DNA of 64,000 nucleotides from Acinetobacter genomosp. 15BJ (GTDB lineage Bacteria; Pseudomonadota; Gammaproteobacteria; Pseudomonadales; Moraxellaceae): the NCBI RefSeq assembly GCF_000400715.1, contig NZ_KE007351.1, positions 62,001-126,000 on the forward strand. The letters are read 5' to 3'. Made by a program: the position numbers and the translations under genes. Position 1 is the first letter of the stretch. The number at the start of each line of letters is the position of its first letter. This document shows, one piece after another, positions 43,985-51,546 of the stretch. Under the pieces are notes generated by a model. It was given only the letters and a program-made list of their open reading frames with translations, ran no database searches and was not told the DNA's origin.

Positions 43985-44680
43985 TTATGTCGTTTTAAAT
44001 AAAACTTGCTCGCCAAGCACCTCAAAATCCAGTGCTGGAATCACAAAAGCAAAAGCTTCGGCATCATGATCTAAACCGAATTGTTGCAACAATTGAGGGG
44101 CCTGTAAGCTTAGAATCTCAGCAGCTTGAATGTGTTGAAACTGTACAGGCATTTGAATATCCCCCTGCGACATCCGAGCTGGTTGGTCAACCCATTCCGC
44201 CCATGCATGGTCTTGATCGACCAAAAACTCAACTGCATCATCCCAAGAGGGAAATAACTGCTGCCATGCATTAGGTAATTGCTTTTCCTTGATCATCTGC
44301 ACATCACTGCTTAAGGAATAATCCTCATCAACATTAATTTCAGTATGAATCAAGTGCTCTGCCCGTTGATGCTGAAACGCCGATGCATATTGTGCTGGCA
44401 TCACATCGCTGGCCAGACGGCCGCCTAACACATACAGTGCTTGATCAACCACGACCTGCTCAAAGATCACCGTCTTGGGCTGTGAACCATCCAGATAAAA
44501 GCGCCAGTTACTTTGTCGAGGTGAAGGCATGAACTGACGTAATTTCCCCAAGAAACTGAATCCAAAATGCTGATGCTGATAAGTCAAAATGGTAAAGATG
44601 GTTTTTCCCTGCTTTTCCCATAAAACAACAGGGCTTGGATAACGCTGCCGAACCTGCTCAATATCGACCAACCAAGACAA
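43985..44680 (-). CDS. uncharacterised protein, possibly DUF2071-like
   Basis: 231 residues with a TTG start at 44680, immediately after the stop (TAA) of a 51-residue upstream ORF, with no strong ribosome binding site of its own. The N-terminal half has GFSFLGKLRQFMPSPRQSNW and ALYVLGGRLASDVMPAQYA. This order is reminiscent of DUF2071 (YqjF-like) proteins, but the match is by eye and weak. No signal peptide or membrane helix. Soluble, acidic, unknown function. Confidence 0.6.
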   Translation of the reverse strand: MSWLVDIEQVRQRYPSPVVLWEKQGKTIFTILTYQHQHFGFSFLGKLRQFMPSPRQSNWRFYLDGSQPKTVIFEQVVVDQALYVLGGRLASDVMPAQYASAFQHQRAEHLIHTEINVDEDYSLSSDVQMIKEKQLPNAWQQLFPSWDDAVEFLVDQDHAWAEWVDQPARMSQGDIQMPVQFQHIQAAEILSLQAPQLLQQFGLDHDAEAFAFVIPALDFEVLGEQVLFKTT

Positions 44681-44836
44681 TTACACCACATTGCTGACCT
44701 GACTCTGCAAGCGTATAAAAGGCAGTCGTCGCATCATCATACGGCGGAGTTGTAACAGCAAACCACAACTTAAAATAGGCGCTAAAAGTTGAAGCAAAGC
44801 GCTGGCTAGTGATAACTTTAAACGATGTCTATTCAT
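44681..44836 (-). CDS. candidate 51-residue basic membrane-associated peptide
   Basis: ATG at 44836 to TAA at 44681-44683. It starts MNRHRLKLSLASALLQLLAP, then a hydrophobic LSCGLLLQL and a very basic RRMMMRRLPFIRLQ. The stop codon abuts the TTG start of the next gene (TAATTG), which would couple translation and could explain that gene's poor ribosome binding site. No strong Shine-Dalgarno precedes it. Coding status is uncertain. Confidence 0.4.
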   Translation of the reverse strand: MNRHRLKLSLASALLQLLAPILSCGLLLQLRRMMMRRLPFIRLQSQVSNVV

Positions 44837-44976
44837 TATTATTCAATAGATTAACGCTCTGTTTGAGCATAAACCGCTGACTCCACTACGTCCAGTTCAA
44901 ATCGTGTCCAGCTTCTATTCTGCATTTTCAATGTTATGATGCTTGCCATTGATTCAATCAACATGGAATTTTAAAA

Positions 44977-45309
44977 ATGGCTCAAAGCTTATTGGCACAA
45001 CTGAAAGATGGCACGGCAAAATTTGCAGATGTATTGGCATTTATCGAAGCACGTTATCAATATACCCCAACCGCCTTTCAGAATGGCGCACAATCGAATG
45101 CTGCGACTGAAAACCAAGGCAGTGCCAAAGTACTCAGCTTTGCCAAAATTGAAGGCTTGAATCAAGCGGATACGCTCAGTTTATTTGCGGAGCATTATGC
45201 GTCTGTATTGGCAACACCAGAAGCCACCGACCATCAAAATATCCGCCAGTTTATGCAGCATGGCTGGGATGGTGTCAAATTTGAAGGTGAAGCACTCACT
45301 GCAAAATAA
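44977..45309 (+). CDS. HopJ-family protein
   Basis: 110 residues. It matches the HopJ (PF08888) pattern: LKDGTAKFADVLAFIEARY near the N-terminus, then AFQNGAQSNAATENQGSAK and LSLFAEHYASVLATPEATDH with the terminal IRQFMQHGWDGVKFEG. The name comes from a Pseudomonas effector, but these small proteins are widespread in bacteria without a type III secretion system, so an effector role is not implied. Monocistronic. Confidence 0.88.
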   Translation: MAQSLLAQLKDGTAKFADVLAFIEARYQYTPTAFQNGAQSNAATENQGSAKVLSFAKIEGLNQADTLSLFAEHYASVLATPEATDHQNIRQFMQHGWDGVKFEGEALTAK

Positions 45310-45311
45310 AA

Positions 45312-45340
45312 AACAGGAGGTGCAATGCCTCCTTTTTTCT
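45312..45340. terminator. bidirectional terminator between hopJ-like and SDR genes
   Basis: AGGAGG-TGCAATG-CCTCCT hairpin with an A-run on the left and T-run on the right, serving two convergent genes. Confidence 0.85.
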
Positions 45341-45377
45341 TATTTTGCTTTATCAAAATTCTTTCTATGTCGCCTGT

Positions 45378-46118
45378 TCAGGCATTAAAACCACCATCCA
45401 CATCAATCACTGCACCCGTGATATAACGCCCGCTTTCACCCGCCAGATGAAGCACAGTTGCAGCAATATCATCTGGATGCCCATAATCAGCCAATGCCAA
45501 CGTTTCTCGTGCGGCATCGGCATGTGATCCATCAGCAGGATTCATATCGGTATCGGTTGGTCCTGGCTGGACAAGATTGACTGTAATGCCGCGCTTGCCC
45601 AGATCTCGCGCAACCCCCTTAGTCAAACCCACCAAGGCAGCTTTGCTGGTTGCATATAAACTGATCCCTTCACGACTTGTTCTTGATGCAAGACAACTGC
45701 CAATCGAAATAATACGTCCATCATCAGGCAAATACTTGCTTGCCTGCATGGTCGCAGCAAACACTGCACGTAAATTGACAGACATGGTGTGGTCATAATC
45801 GTCTAATGTGAGTTGATCAATTCGTCCAGTCAAAAAATTACCCGCATTGTTGACTAAAATATCCAGTTGTCCAAATCGGTCGACTGTTGTGTCTACCGCC
45901 GTGATTACTTGGCTGGCATCGACAGCATCTGCCAAAATAATTTCAGCACGTCGGCCCAATGCACGAATTTCTGTAGCGACAGCCTCAGCTTGTTGCTCCG
46001 AACGGCTATACGTAATCGCCACATCTGCACCGTGTTTCGCAAGCATACGAGCAATGGCCGCACCAATACCTCGACTTCCGCCAGTCACGAGAGCAACCCT
46101 ACCTGTAAGTGTATTCAT
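45378..46118 (-). CDS. short-chain dehydrogenase/reductase
   Basis: 246 residues. Classical SDR motifs are intact: TGGSRGIGAAIA (cofactor), NNAG, the catalytic ISIGS and YATSK, and PGPTDTDMNP. The GIGAA glycine loop followed by TYSRSE suggests NADP(H). The natural substrate is unknown. It is divergent from a TetR gene, a common arrangement in which the repressor controls both. Confidence 0.9.
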   Translation of the reverse strand: MNTLTGRVALVTGGSRGIGAAIARMLAKHGADVAITYSRSEQQAEAVATEIRALGRRAEIILADAVDASQVITAVDTTVDRFGQLDILVNNAGNFLTGRIDQLTLDDYDHTMSVNLRAVFAATMQASKYLPDDGRIISIGSCLASRTSREGISLYATSKAALVGLTKGVARDLGKRGITVNLVQPGPTDTDMNPADGSHADAARETLALADYGHPDDIAATVLHLAGESGRYITGAVIDVDGGFNA

Positions 46119-46240
46119 TATAAAAATCCCTGTTTTAAAACATAGTCAGAAATTCAGTGCTGTTCCAACTCTCTGCTAAGCCTACTTAATGGGCTGAAGC
46201 AATAATGATCGTTAGTGAGTCTTGATGAGCACCAATATAT

Positions 46241-46303
46241 GTATCGATCGATATAAATGTAGGCTTAGTATTTCTGGTTGTCAACGACTTTTGTATCGAA
46301 TAG
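46241..46303. promoter_or_regulatory. candidate TetR operators in the SDR-tetR intergenic region
   Basis: TATCGATCGATA (46242-46253) is a perfect 12-bp palindrome. A second GTATCGA half-site with a diverged partner (GTATCGAATAGTATAT) starts at 46293, just upstream of tetR. The two could be operators of the TetR protein for autorepression and SDR control. Confidence 0.5.
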
Positions 46304-46327
46304 TATATATCTAAAAAGGAGCATCAA

Positions 46328-46942
46328 ATGGCACAAATGGGCCGCCCTAGGACCTTTGAACGTGAGCAAGCAATTCAACAGGCCATGCATCTATTTTGGC
46401 AATACGGATATGACTCGACATCCTTATCGCTGCTCAAAGCCAATATCGGCAGTGGTATCAGTGCTCCTAGCTTCTATGCTGCATTTGGTTCCAAAGAAGA
46501 ATTATTCCGAGAAGTCATTGAGCATTACATCGCAACGCATGGTCAGGTCACGAACAGTCTCTGGGATGAAAGTCTTGCACCGAGAGAAGCGATTGAACGA
46601 ACCCTGCGCCAATCCGTGAAAATGCAAACTGAATCCAGTCATCCAAAAGGCTGCTTATTGGTTCTTTCAACGGCGACCTGTTCCCCCGAAAATCTCCACA
46701 TTCAACAATTCTTAACCCAGCATCGCCTAACAACTCGCGATAGATTTACACAATGCGTTCAACGTGCTGTGGAAACAGGTGAATTAACGGCTGATACGAA
46801 TATCGATGCTTATGCGACTAGCATATATAGCTTTTTACTCGGCATATCCGTACAAGCGCGTGATGGAGTTTCTGGTGCTGTTTTAGATGCAGCAGTAACA
46901 GAAATCATGCATCACTGGGACTCACGCGTTGCCACATCATAA
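46328..46942 (+). CDS. TetR/AcrR-family transcriptional regulator
   Basis: 204 residues. The N-terminal helix-turn-helix (FEREQAIQQAMHLFWQYGYD, SFYAAFGSKEELFREVI, ~10-60) is typical of the AcrR subgroup, with a variable helical ligand domain after. AAAAGGA precedes the ATG by 6 nt. It is divergent from the SDR gene and probably regulates it; the ligand is unknown. Confidence 0.9.
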   Translation: MAQMGRPRTFEREQAIQQAMHLFWQYGYDSTSLSLLKANIGSGISAPSFYAAFGSKEELFREVIEHYIATHGQVTNSLWDESLAPREAIERTLRQSVKMQTESSHPKGCLLVLSTATCSPENLHIQQFLTQHRLTTRDRFTQCVQRAVETGELTADTNIDAYATSIYSFLLGISVQARDGVSGAVLDAAVTEIMHHWDSRVATS

Positions 46943-46992
46943 ATCAGACAACTTCATGATTAAGTCTTTAGCTAAAGCGATTACTGAAAAAT

Positions 46993-47020
46993 AAAAAGGA
47001 GGCTTAATACCTCCTTTTTT
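46993..47020. terminator. bidirectional terminator after the TetR gene
   Basis: AAAAAGGAGG-CTTAATA-CCTCCTTTTT, a symmetric hairpin with A-run and T-run, between convergent genes. Confidence 0.88.
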
Positions 47021-47037
47021 CTTTAATGTTTTAGGAT

Positions 47038-47640
47038 TCAAGGGCGCGACAATTTTCGCAAATCTGTCGTTAAACTATAAAAATCTCCACCCATTTTGCC
47101 CACACTCTGAAGTTGCTGCTGATCAATCATCTGCCCATCCCAGAGTCGATCATCAACATAAATCGATTTGACATCCAGCAAAGCCACTGTTCCACCTAAT
47201 GGAAGCGTACTCAGTTGAATGACTTCCCTTAACTGGCATTCGTATCGAACAGGCGCATGCTTTACCGCTAACGCTGCAACCGTATGACTGGGTTCAGACT
47301 CAATCTCAGCAAAATCAAATTCACTTTGCTCTGGGGGCAATAAAGCACAGGATAAATTCATCTTTTCCAATAAAGCCGTATTGGCAATATGCACCACACA
47401 TTCTTTAGTCGCAATTAAATTTCTGATGGTGTCTTTATCCTGACCATTTCTTGGATTCACTTGTGAATACCACAGAATAGGTGGATTACAACTGGCCACA
47501 TTAAAGAAGGAATAAGGGGCAATATTGGCAACCCCATCTGCCGACAGGGTACTGATCCATGCAATGGGCCGAGGGGTAATTCCCCCGACCAACAAGCGAT
47601 AGATTTCATTGGCATCTAAATCAGACGTTTCAAAAATCAT
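47038..47640 (-). CDS. flavin reductase-like FMN-binding protein
   Basis: 200 residues. The FMN-binding split-barrel pattern of the DIM6/NTAB group is clear: GGITPRPIAWISTLSADGVAN near the N-terminus, APYSFFNVASCNPPILWYS, and KECVVHIAN. Such proteins reduce or hold flavin for partner oxygenases or act on FMN alone. No partner gene lies nearby. It follows the GFA gene by 18 bp and may share its transcript. Confidence 0.85.
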   Translation of the reverse strand: MIFETSDLDANEIYRLLVGGITPRPIAWISTLSADGVANIAPYSFFNVASCNPPILWYSQVNPRNGQDKDTIRNLIATKECVVHIANTALLEKMNLSCALLPPEQSEFDFAEIESEPSHTVAALAVKHAPVRYECQLREVIQLSTLPLGGTVALLDVKSIYVDDRLWDGQMIDQQQLQSVGKMGGDFYSLTTDLRKLSRP

Positions 47641-47658
47641 GATAACAACACGGCCAAT

Positions 47659-48069
47659 TTAGGGACGTTCAGCATATTGTGGTAGATCATCAGCGATGCA
47701 ATCCCACTCTGCTTTAGAAGCCGCAAAAATATGCATGCTCGGTTTTTGTTGTAATGGCGTATCTAAAGTCCCGATTCTTAAACGATATAATTCTGGCTGT
47801 GCATCCCGCGAACTGATCAGTGGTGAACCACATTCGCCGCAGAACCAGCGATAGACGCCCGATGCAGCAAATTTTTTAACTAGTTCTTCACCCTGAGTAA
47901 TTTTAAAATCTAGGCTACGGATCGGCGCATTAGTTGCATAGGCCGTTCCATTGGCTTTACGGCAGCGCTGACAATGGCATTGTATGATCTCACCAATTTC
48001 ACCATGAATCTCATAATGAATCCCATCACATAAACAACTGCCACGATACACGGGTGAAGCTTGAGACAT
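47659..48069 (-). CDS. GFA family zinc protein
   Basis: 136 residues. The cysteine pattern of the Gfa/CENP-V fold is intact: GSCLCDGIHYEIHG, QCHCQRCRKANGTAYATN, and WFCGECGSPLIS, giving two zinc sites. The family is named for glutathione-dependent formaldehyde activation, but many members have no known activity. It lies 18 bp upstream of the flavin reductase gene. Confidence 0.85.
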   Translation of the reverse strand: MSQASPVYRGSCLCDGIHYEIHGEIGEIIQCHCQRCRKANGTAYATNAPIRSLDFKITQGEELVKKFAASGVYRWFCGECGSPLISSRDAQPELYRLRIGTLDTPLQQKPSMHIFAASKAEWDCIADDLPQYAERP

Positions 48070-48186
48070 ATCCCTATTCCTGATGCGTATTTACTCAAAA
48101 CTAGCATTTTTAAATGCTAGATCACAAGGCAAATCTGCTCAAGAAATATGACCAGATTTAAGAGAAATCACACAGCCCTTTTAAAC

Positions 48187-48846
48187 TCAACTGATGAGGG
48201 CAGTAAATACGCCAATGATTAAAATATAGAACAGGATAGGTAATCCCAAAAACCAAAACTTTGCCCATCCATTGGTAGGAAACACTTGTGTAGCCCCACG
48301 GTAACTCACCCAACACGATAAGAATAAAAATGGAACTGGAATGAATCCCAAAAAGGTAGAATAATTATAGGCTTCCAAATAATTTGGATATAAAAACGTT
48401 TGGATCACCGTTGTAATCACAATCGGCAATACAAAGACCAAGGATTGCAATACATACACGTGTCGGGCAAGTTGTGGATCAGCCTCTTTTGCGCCTGAAA
48501 ACTGTAATCTTTTTTTATACCACCAGCCTTGTACTAACCACGCAATCGCTGCTGAAATAATTCCTATGCCCAACACCCATAACCAGTAACTCAACCAGGA
48601 TGCTGTAATCCAGTCGATCAGTGGTCTAATCTCACCTGTTTCAGCACTTAATAATTTTTGATCAACCCGATCCATGACCGCAACGATACCAATCAGATAA
48701 GCTGCAAAAATGATACTTTGATGATGATAATTTTTAGACTGAGCAAAAAACTTTTTCGGTTGGAAAAACAAGCGGAATAAGTTGCTCAGTTGAAATGGTT
48801 TGATGATCTCATTGCTTTGTGTTTCCACAGTCGGCTCAATATTCAT
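48187..48846 (-). CDS. YIP1-like inner-membrane protein
   Basis: 219 residues with about five membrane helices (SIIFAAYLIGIVAVM, YWLWVLGIGIISAAIAWLV, YVLQSLVFVLPIVITTVIQ, FIPVPFLFLSCWVSY, FWFLGLPILFYILIIGVF). The N-terminus is a short cytoplasmic segment including FFQPKKFFAQ, as in Yip1-domain proteins. Function unknown. It stands alone on the minus strand, 58 bp from the flavoprotein gene, and its stop is 117 bp before the GFA gene. Confidence 0.72.
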   Translation of the reverse strand: MNIEPTVETQSNEIIKPFQLSNLFRLFFQPKKFFAQSKNYHHQSIIFAAYLIGIVAVMDRVDQKLLSAETGEIRPLIDWITASWLSYWLWVLGIGIISAAIAWLVQGWWYKKRLQFSGAKEADPQLARHVYVLQSLVFVLPIVITTVIQTFLYPNYLEAYNYSTFLGFIPVPFLFLSCWVSYRGATQVFPTNGWAKFWFLGLPILFYILIIGVFTALIS

Positions 48847-48904
48847 ATACCCTCTTCATAAATTAATTTAGATTATTTTTATTTCAGTATTTTAGCTTAT
48901 TTTA

Positions 48905-50092
48905 TCATTTGATAAATGTATTTACGCCTTCTGCCGCCGCACGCCCAGTTGCGAAACAAGCCGTCAGTAAATATCCCCCTGTTGGCGCATCCCAGTCCAG
49001 CATTTCACCACAACAAAAGACATAGGGATTAGATTGCAATTGCAGTTGTGGCGATACAGCGCTTTGCTTTACCCCACCTGCACAGCTAATGGCCTCTTCG
49101 ATTGGACGGAAGCCATCTAGAGGAATACTCAGCTGCTTAATCTGCTGAGCCATTTGCTTGGCATCCGCCCACAAGCTTTTTCCGACAATTTCTCGAAGTA
49201 GATTAATTTTGACAGTGTCCAAACCTGCTTTACGCCAGAGATTGGTAAGAGACTGCTTTTTATTGCCCTGTAATTTCTTTTCTAATTGATCAATGCTGAC
49301 ATCAGGCAGTAGGTCCAGATGTAATTGTAAACGCTGTTCTTGGACAAGCTGTGCTCTGAGATCACGACCCAATTTATAAATCACACCACTCTCAAAGCCG
49401 TAATGACTAATGATGATATCGCCATGAGTTTGCTGTTCGGATTGCACCCATGCATTAACACGCTTCAGCGGCTGACCGAAGCACTCCTGCATGAACGGCG
49501 ACCATGTTTTCAGCACACCTGCATTACTGGCTTGGAAAGGCTCAATTTCATTTTTTGAGAGCCATGGCTGCCAAGCACCATCACTGCCCAATTGTGACCA
49601 TGACACCGCCCCACAGGCCAAAATAATGGCATCATAAGTTGCACTAAAGCGCTGGGTCTGGCTCTCAATCGTGAGTTGATTATTGGATAAATCCACACAA
49701 CGATGGCGATAATGAAAACGCACACCATCAGTCATTAATCGTTTTAACCACGCACGGAGTAAGGGAGCAGCTTTCATTTCAATCGGAAAAACTCGACCAG
49801 AACTACCAATATAAGATTCGATCCCAAGTCCTTGCATCCAGTTTTGAATCCACTGCGCGTCCCATTGCTTAATCCATGGACCCAGCCATTCTGCATGATC
49901 ATAACGTTGTATAAACGTATCGACAGGCTCAGCATGTGAAATGTTTAAACCTGTTTTGCCCGCCATTAAAAACTTGCGTGCTGCAGAAGGTTTCTGTTCA
50001 AACACATCAATTTCATAGTCATATTGGCTTAGAACTTCAGCAGCCATCAAACCTGCTGGACCTGCACCAATAACTGCAACACGCTTAGGCAT
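48905..50092 (-). CDS. HI0933/TIGR03862-type FAD flavoprotein
   Basis: 395 residues from the ATG at 50092 (MPKRVAVIGAGPAGLMAAEV), a Rossmann FAD-binding start. The frame runs 20 codons further into trmB, but this ATG overlaps the trmB stop by 8 bases, a usual coupling. Other conserved parts are ARKFLMAGKTGLNISHAEP, GSSGRVFPIEMKAAPLLRAW and the C-terminal GGYLLTACFATGRAAAEG. The reaction is unknown; it is a soluble oxidoreductase. Confidence 0.87.
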   Translation of the reverse strand: MPKRVAVIGAGPAGLMAAEVLSQYDYEIDVFEQKPSAARKFLMAGKTGLNISHAEPVDTFIQRYDHAEWLGPWIKQWDAQWIQNWMQGLGIESYIGSSGRVFPIEMKAAPLLRAWLKRLMTDGVRFHYRHRCVDLSNNQLTIESQTQRFSATYDAIILACGAVSWSQLGSDGAWQPWLSKNEIEPFQASNAGVLKTWSPFMQECFGQPLKRVNAWVQSEQQTHGDIIISHYGFESGVIYKLGRDLRAQLVQEQRLQLHLDLLPDVSIDQLEKKLQGNKKQSLTNLWRKAGLDTVKINLLREIVGKSLWADAKQMAQQIKQLSIPLDGFRPIEEAISCAGGVKQSAVSPQLQLQSNPYVFCCGEMLDWDAPTGGYLLTACFATGRAAAEGVNTFIK

Positions 50093-50729
50093 CAGCTTGC
50101 TCTTGAGCGTTTTGACCTTGTAATGGTCCAAAATCATCAAAGCGAGTTGCATAGCCTTCTGGTCTTCGAATGATCAACTGTTGGCACAACTCGCCGCGCT
50201 CTAAATACTTAATTTCAAAATGCGTTCGGGCAGAATCCGCTGCAATTTTTTGCTTTTGATACGGCAGTTTCCACAATTCAATCAATTGCTGTTCTGCTTC
50301 ATCAATATATTCAGGAATGTTACTCGCCAAAGTAATTGTGCCATTCGGCTGAAGACGAGACAGTAGAAACTCAAAGAATGGCATATTCAGCCAACGCTGC
50401 GCAGGATTATGCGGTTCTGGATTCGGGTAGAGAATGAAAAATTGTTCGACTTGTGCAGGGAATAAGGCATGCACCACCCAAGGAAGTGCATCCGCATGAA
50501 TCGGATTTAAATGTTCACGTGGTTCTAATTGATGCTGTTTCTGCATTGCCACAAATTTTTCTTTGGTTCGCTCAATTGCATACAACGTGGTGTGCGGATT
50601 TTGCCCCGTAAACAACAAGGCGTGCTTGCCTTTTCCTGCCCCAATTTCAACGCAGATCGGCGTATTGGGAATGGCAATAAAATCACGAGGGGCTTGCATA
50701 CGTTGTGCTTGAAATTGACGAATCGACAT
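50085..50729 (-). CDS. trmB: tRNA (guanine-N7)-methyltransferase
   Basis: 214 residues. TrmB methylates N7 of G46 in the tRNA variable loop using SAM. The SAM motif is CVEIGAGKGKHALLF, and the family signature FILYPNPEPHNPAQRW follows, with LASNIPEYIDEA later. It overlaps the flavoprotein gene by 8 bp, so the two are translationally coupled. Confidence 0.95.
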   Translation of the reverse strand: MSIRQFQAQRMQAPRDFIAIPNTPICVEIGAGKGKHALLFTGQNPHTTLYAIERTKEKFVAMQKQHQLEPREHLNPIHADALPWVVHALFPAQVEQFFILYPNPEPHNPAQRWLNMPFFEFLLSRLQPNGTITLASNIPEYIDEAEQQLIELWKLPYQKQKIAADSARTHFEIKYLERGELCQQLIIRRPEGYATRFDDFGPLQGQNAQEQADA

Positions 50730-50825
50730 AATCTCATCAAACTATCTAGAAATCGGCATAAGTCTAACAACTCACCTTACTTTTGCCTAATCTATTTAGG
50801 GTTTGTTAACATTTCACAAATGCTT

Positions 50826-51012
50826 GCGACAGAGAGCATTTTTTAGCTGATGCAAGGCATGACTTATGAAGTTTAGCTATTTTAAATGAATAAGTCATAA
50901 CACAGTAGCAGCAAAAAATGCTCCTGTCCCATAGGGTTATGGCTAAAACCTCCCTAAACTTCGTTATGAAACTTGACAAGGGAATCGCCATTGTCTACGT
51001 TTCATGCCTTGT
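50826..51012. repeat. nested inverted repeats in the trmB-yacG gap
   Basis: The ~355-bp gap 50730-51085 has no believable gene. It holds overlapping inverted repeats: GACAGAGAGCATTTTTT (50828) with AAAAAATGCTCCTGTC (50913); TGACTTAT (50860) with ATAAGTCA (50890); CAAGGCATGA (50853) with TCATGCCTTG (51002); and GAAGTTTAG (50868) with CTAAACTTC (50954). Some arms are incompatible with each other, so alternative folds exist. It could be a miniature element remnant or a structured RNA. No transposase and no clear target duplication. Confidence 0.55.
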
Positions 51013-51085
51013 TTATGTCGTTTTAGCTAATAACGCAATGCATGGTTGAAATGTCAACAAACCCTCTTTGTTTTAGGAATTTTCT

Positions 51086-51277
51086 ATGCCACGTACATTC
51101 CCCTGCCCGCGTTGCGGTGAAGCCAGCACTTGGGAAGGTAATCAATTTCGTCCTTTCTGTTCGGAACGCTGTAAGTTGATTGATCTCGGTGCTTGGGCCA
51201 GTGATGAATACAAACTGCCGACTCAGGATGCACCACAAGCAGATCAAAAACGCAATGAAGATGATTATGAAGATTAA
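51086..51277 (+). CDS. yacG: DNA gyrase inhibitor YacG
   Basis: 63 residues. The zinc-ribbon cysteines are Cys7, Cys10, Cys25 and Cys29 (CPRC, CSERCK), with LIDLGAWASDEYKLP and an acidic tail. YacG binds GyrB and blocks DNA binding in E. coli. AGGAATTTTCT precedes the ATG. It is often near coaE and pilD, which are not in this window. Confidence 0.93.
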   Translation: MPRTFPCPRCGEASTWEGNQFRPFCSERCKLIDLGAWASDEYKLPTQDAPQADQKRNEDDYED

Positions 51278-51361
51278 TCATCTTCATTCTTTTCAATCAC
51301 TAGAAAGTTTTTCCCCAATCCAGATTGATGCATTTTAATAAAAATTTACATATTTTAGATA

Positions 51362-51377
51362 TGTGAATTACATCACA
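51362..51377 (+). promoter_or_regulatory. perfect CRP/Vfr-type half-site palindrome
   Basis: TGTGA-ATTACA-TCACA is an exact match to TGTGA-N6-TCACA. It lies 170 bp upstream of the orphan gene at 51547, in a gap with no other gene. Acinetobacter has a CRP/Vfr-family protein, so cAMP-linked control is a reasonable inference. Confidence 0.6.
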
Positions 51378-51546
51378 GTAATTTACTTTTTTTTGACCTT
51401 GTGTAACCCTTAATTCAAACATTGTAATGAATAAAAATAGCAAATAACTCACGACAACTTATATCTCATACTGGTCCAACCTTAATCAAAATTTTATAGG
51501 GATCAGTTTGTTTAATAAAAATATTTAGACTTACTAGGATGTAATA

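Noticed and set aside
50806..50991. Small ORFs in the trmB-yacG gap
   Set aside because: They traverse the nested inverted repeats, and no ribosome binding site or homology is visible.
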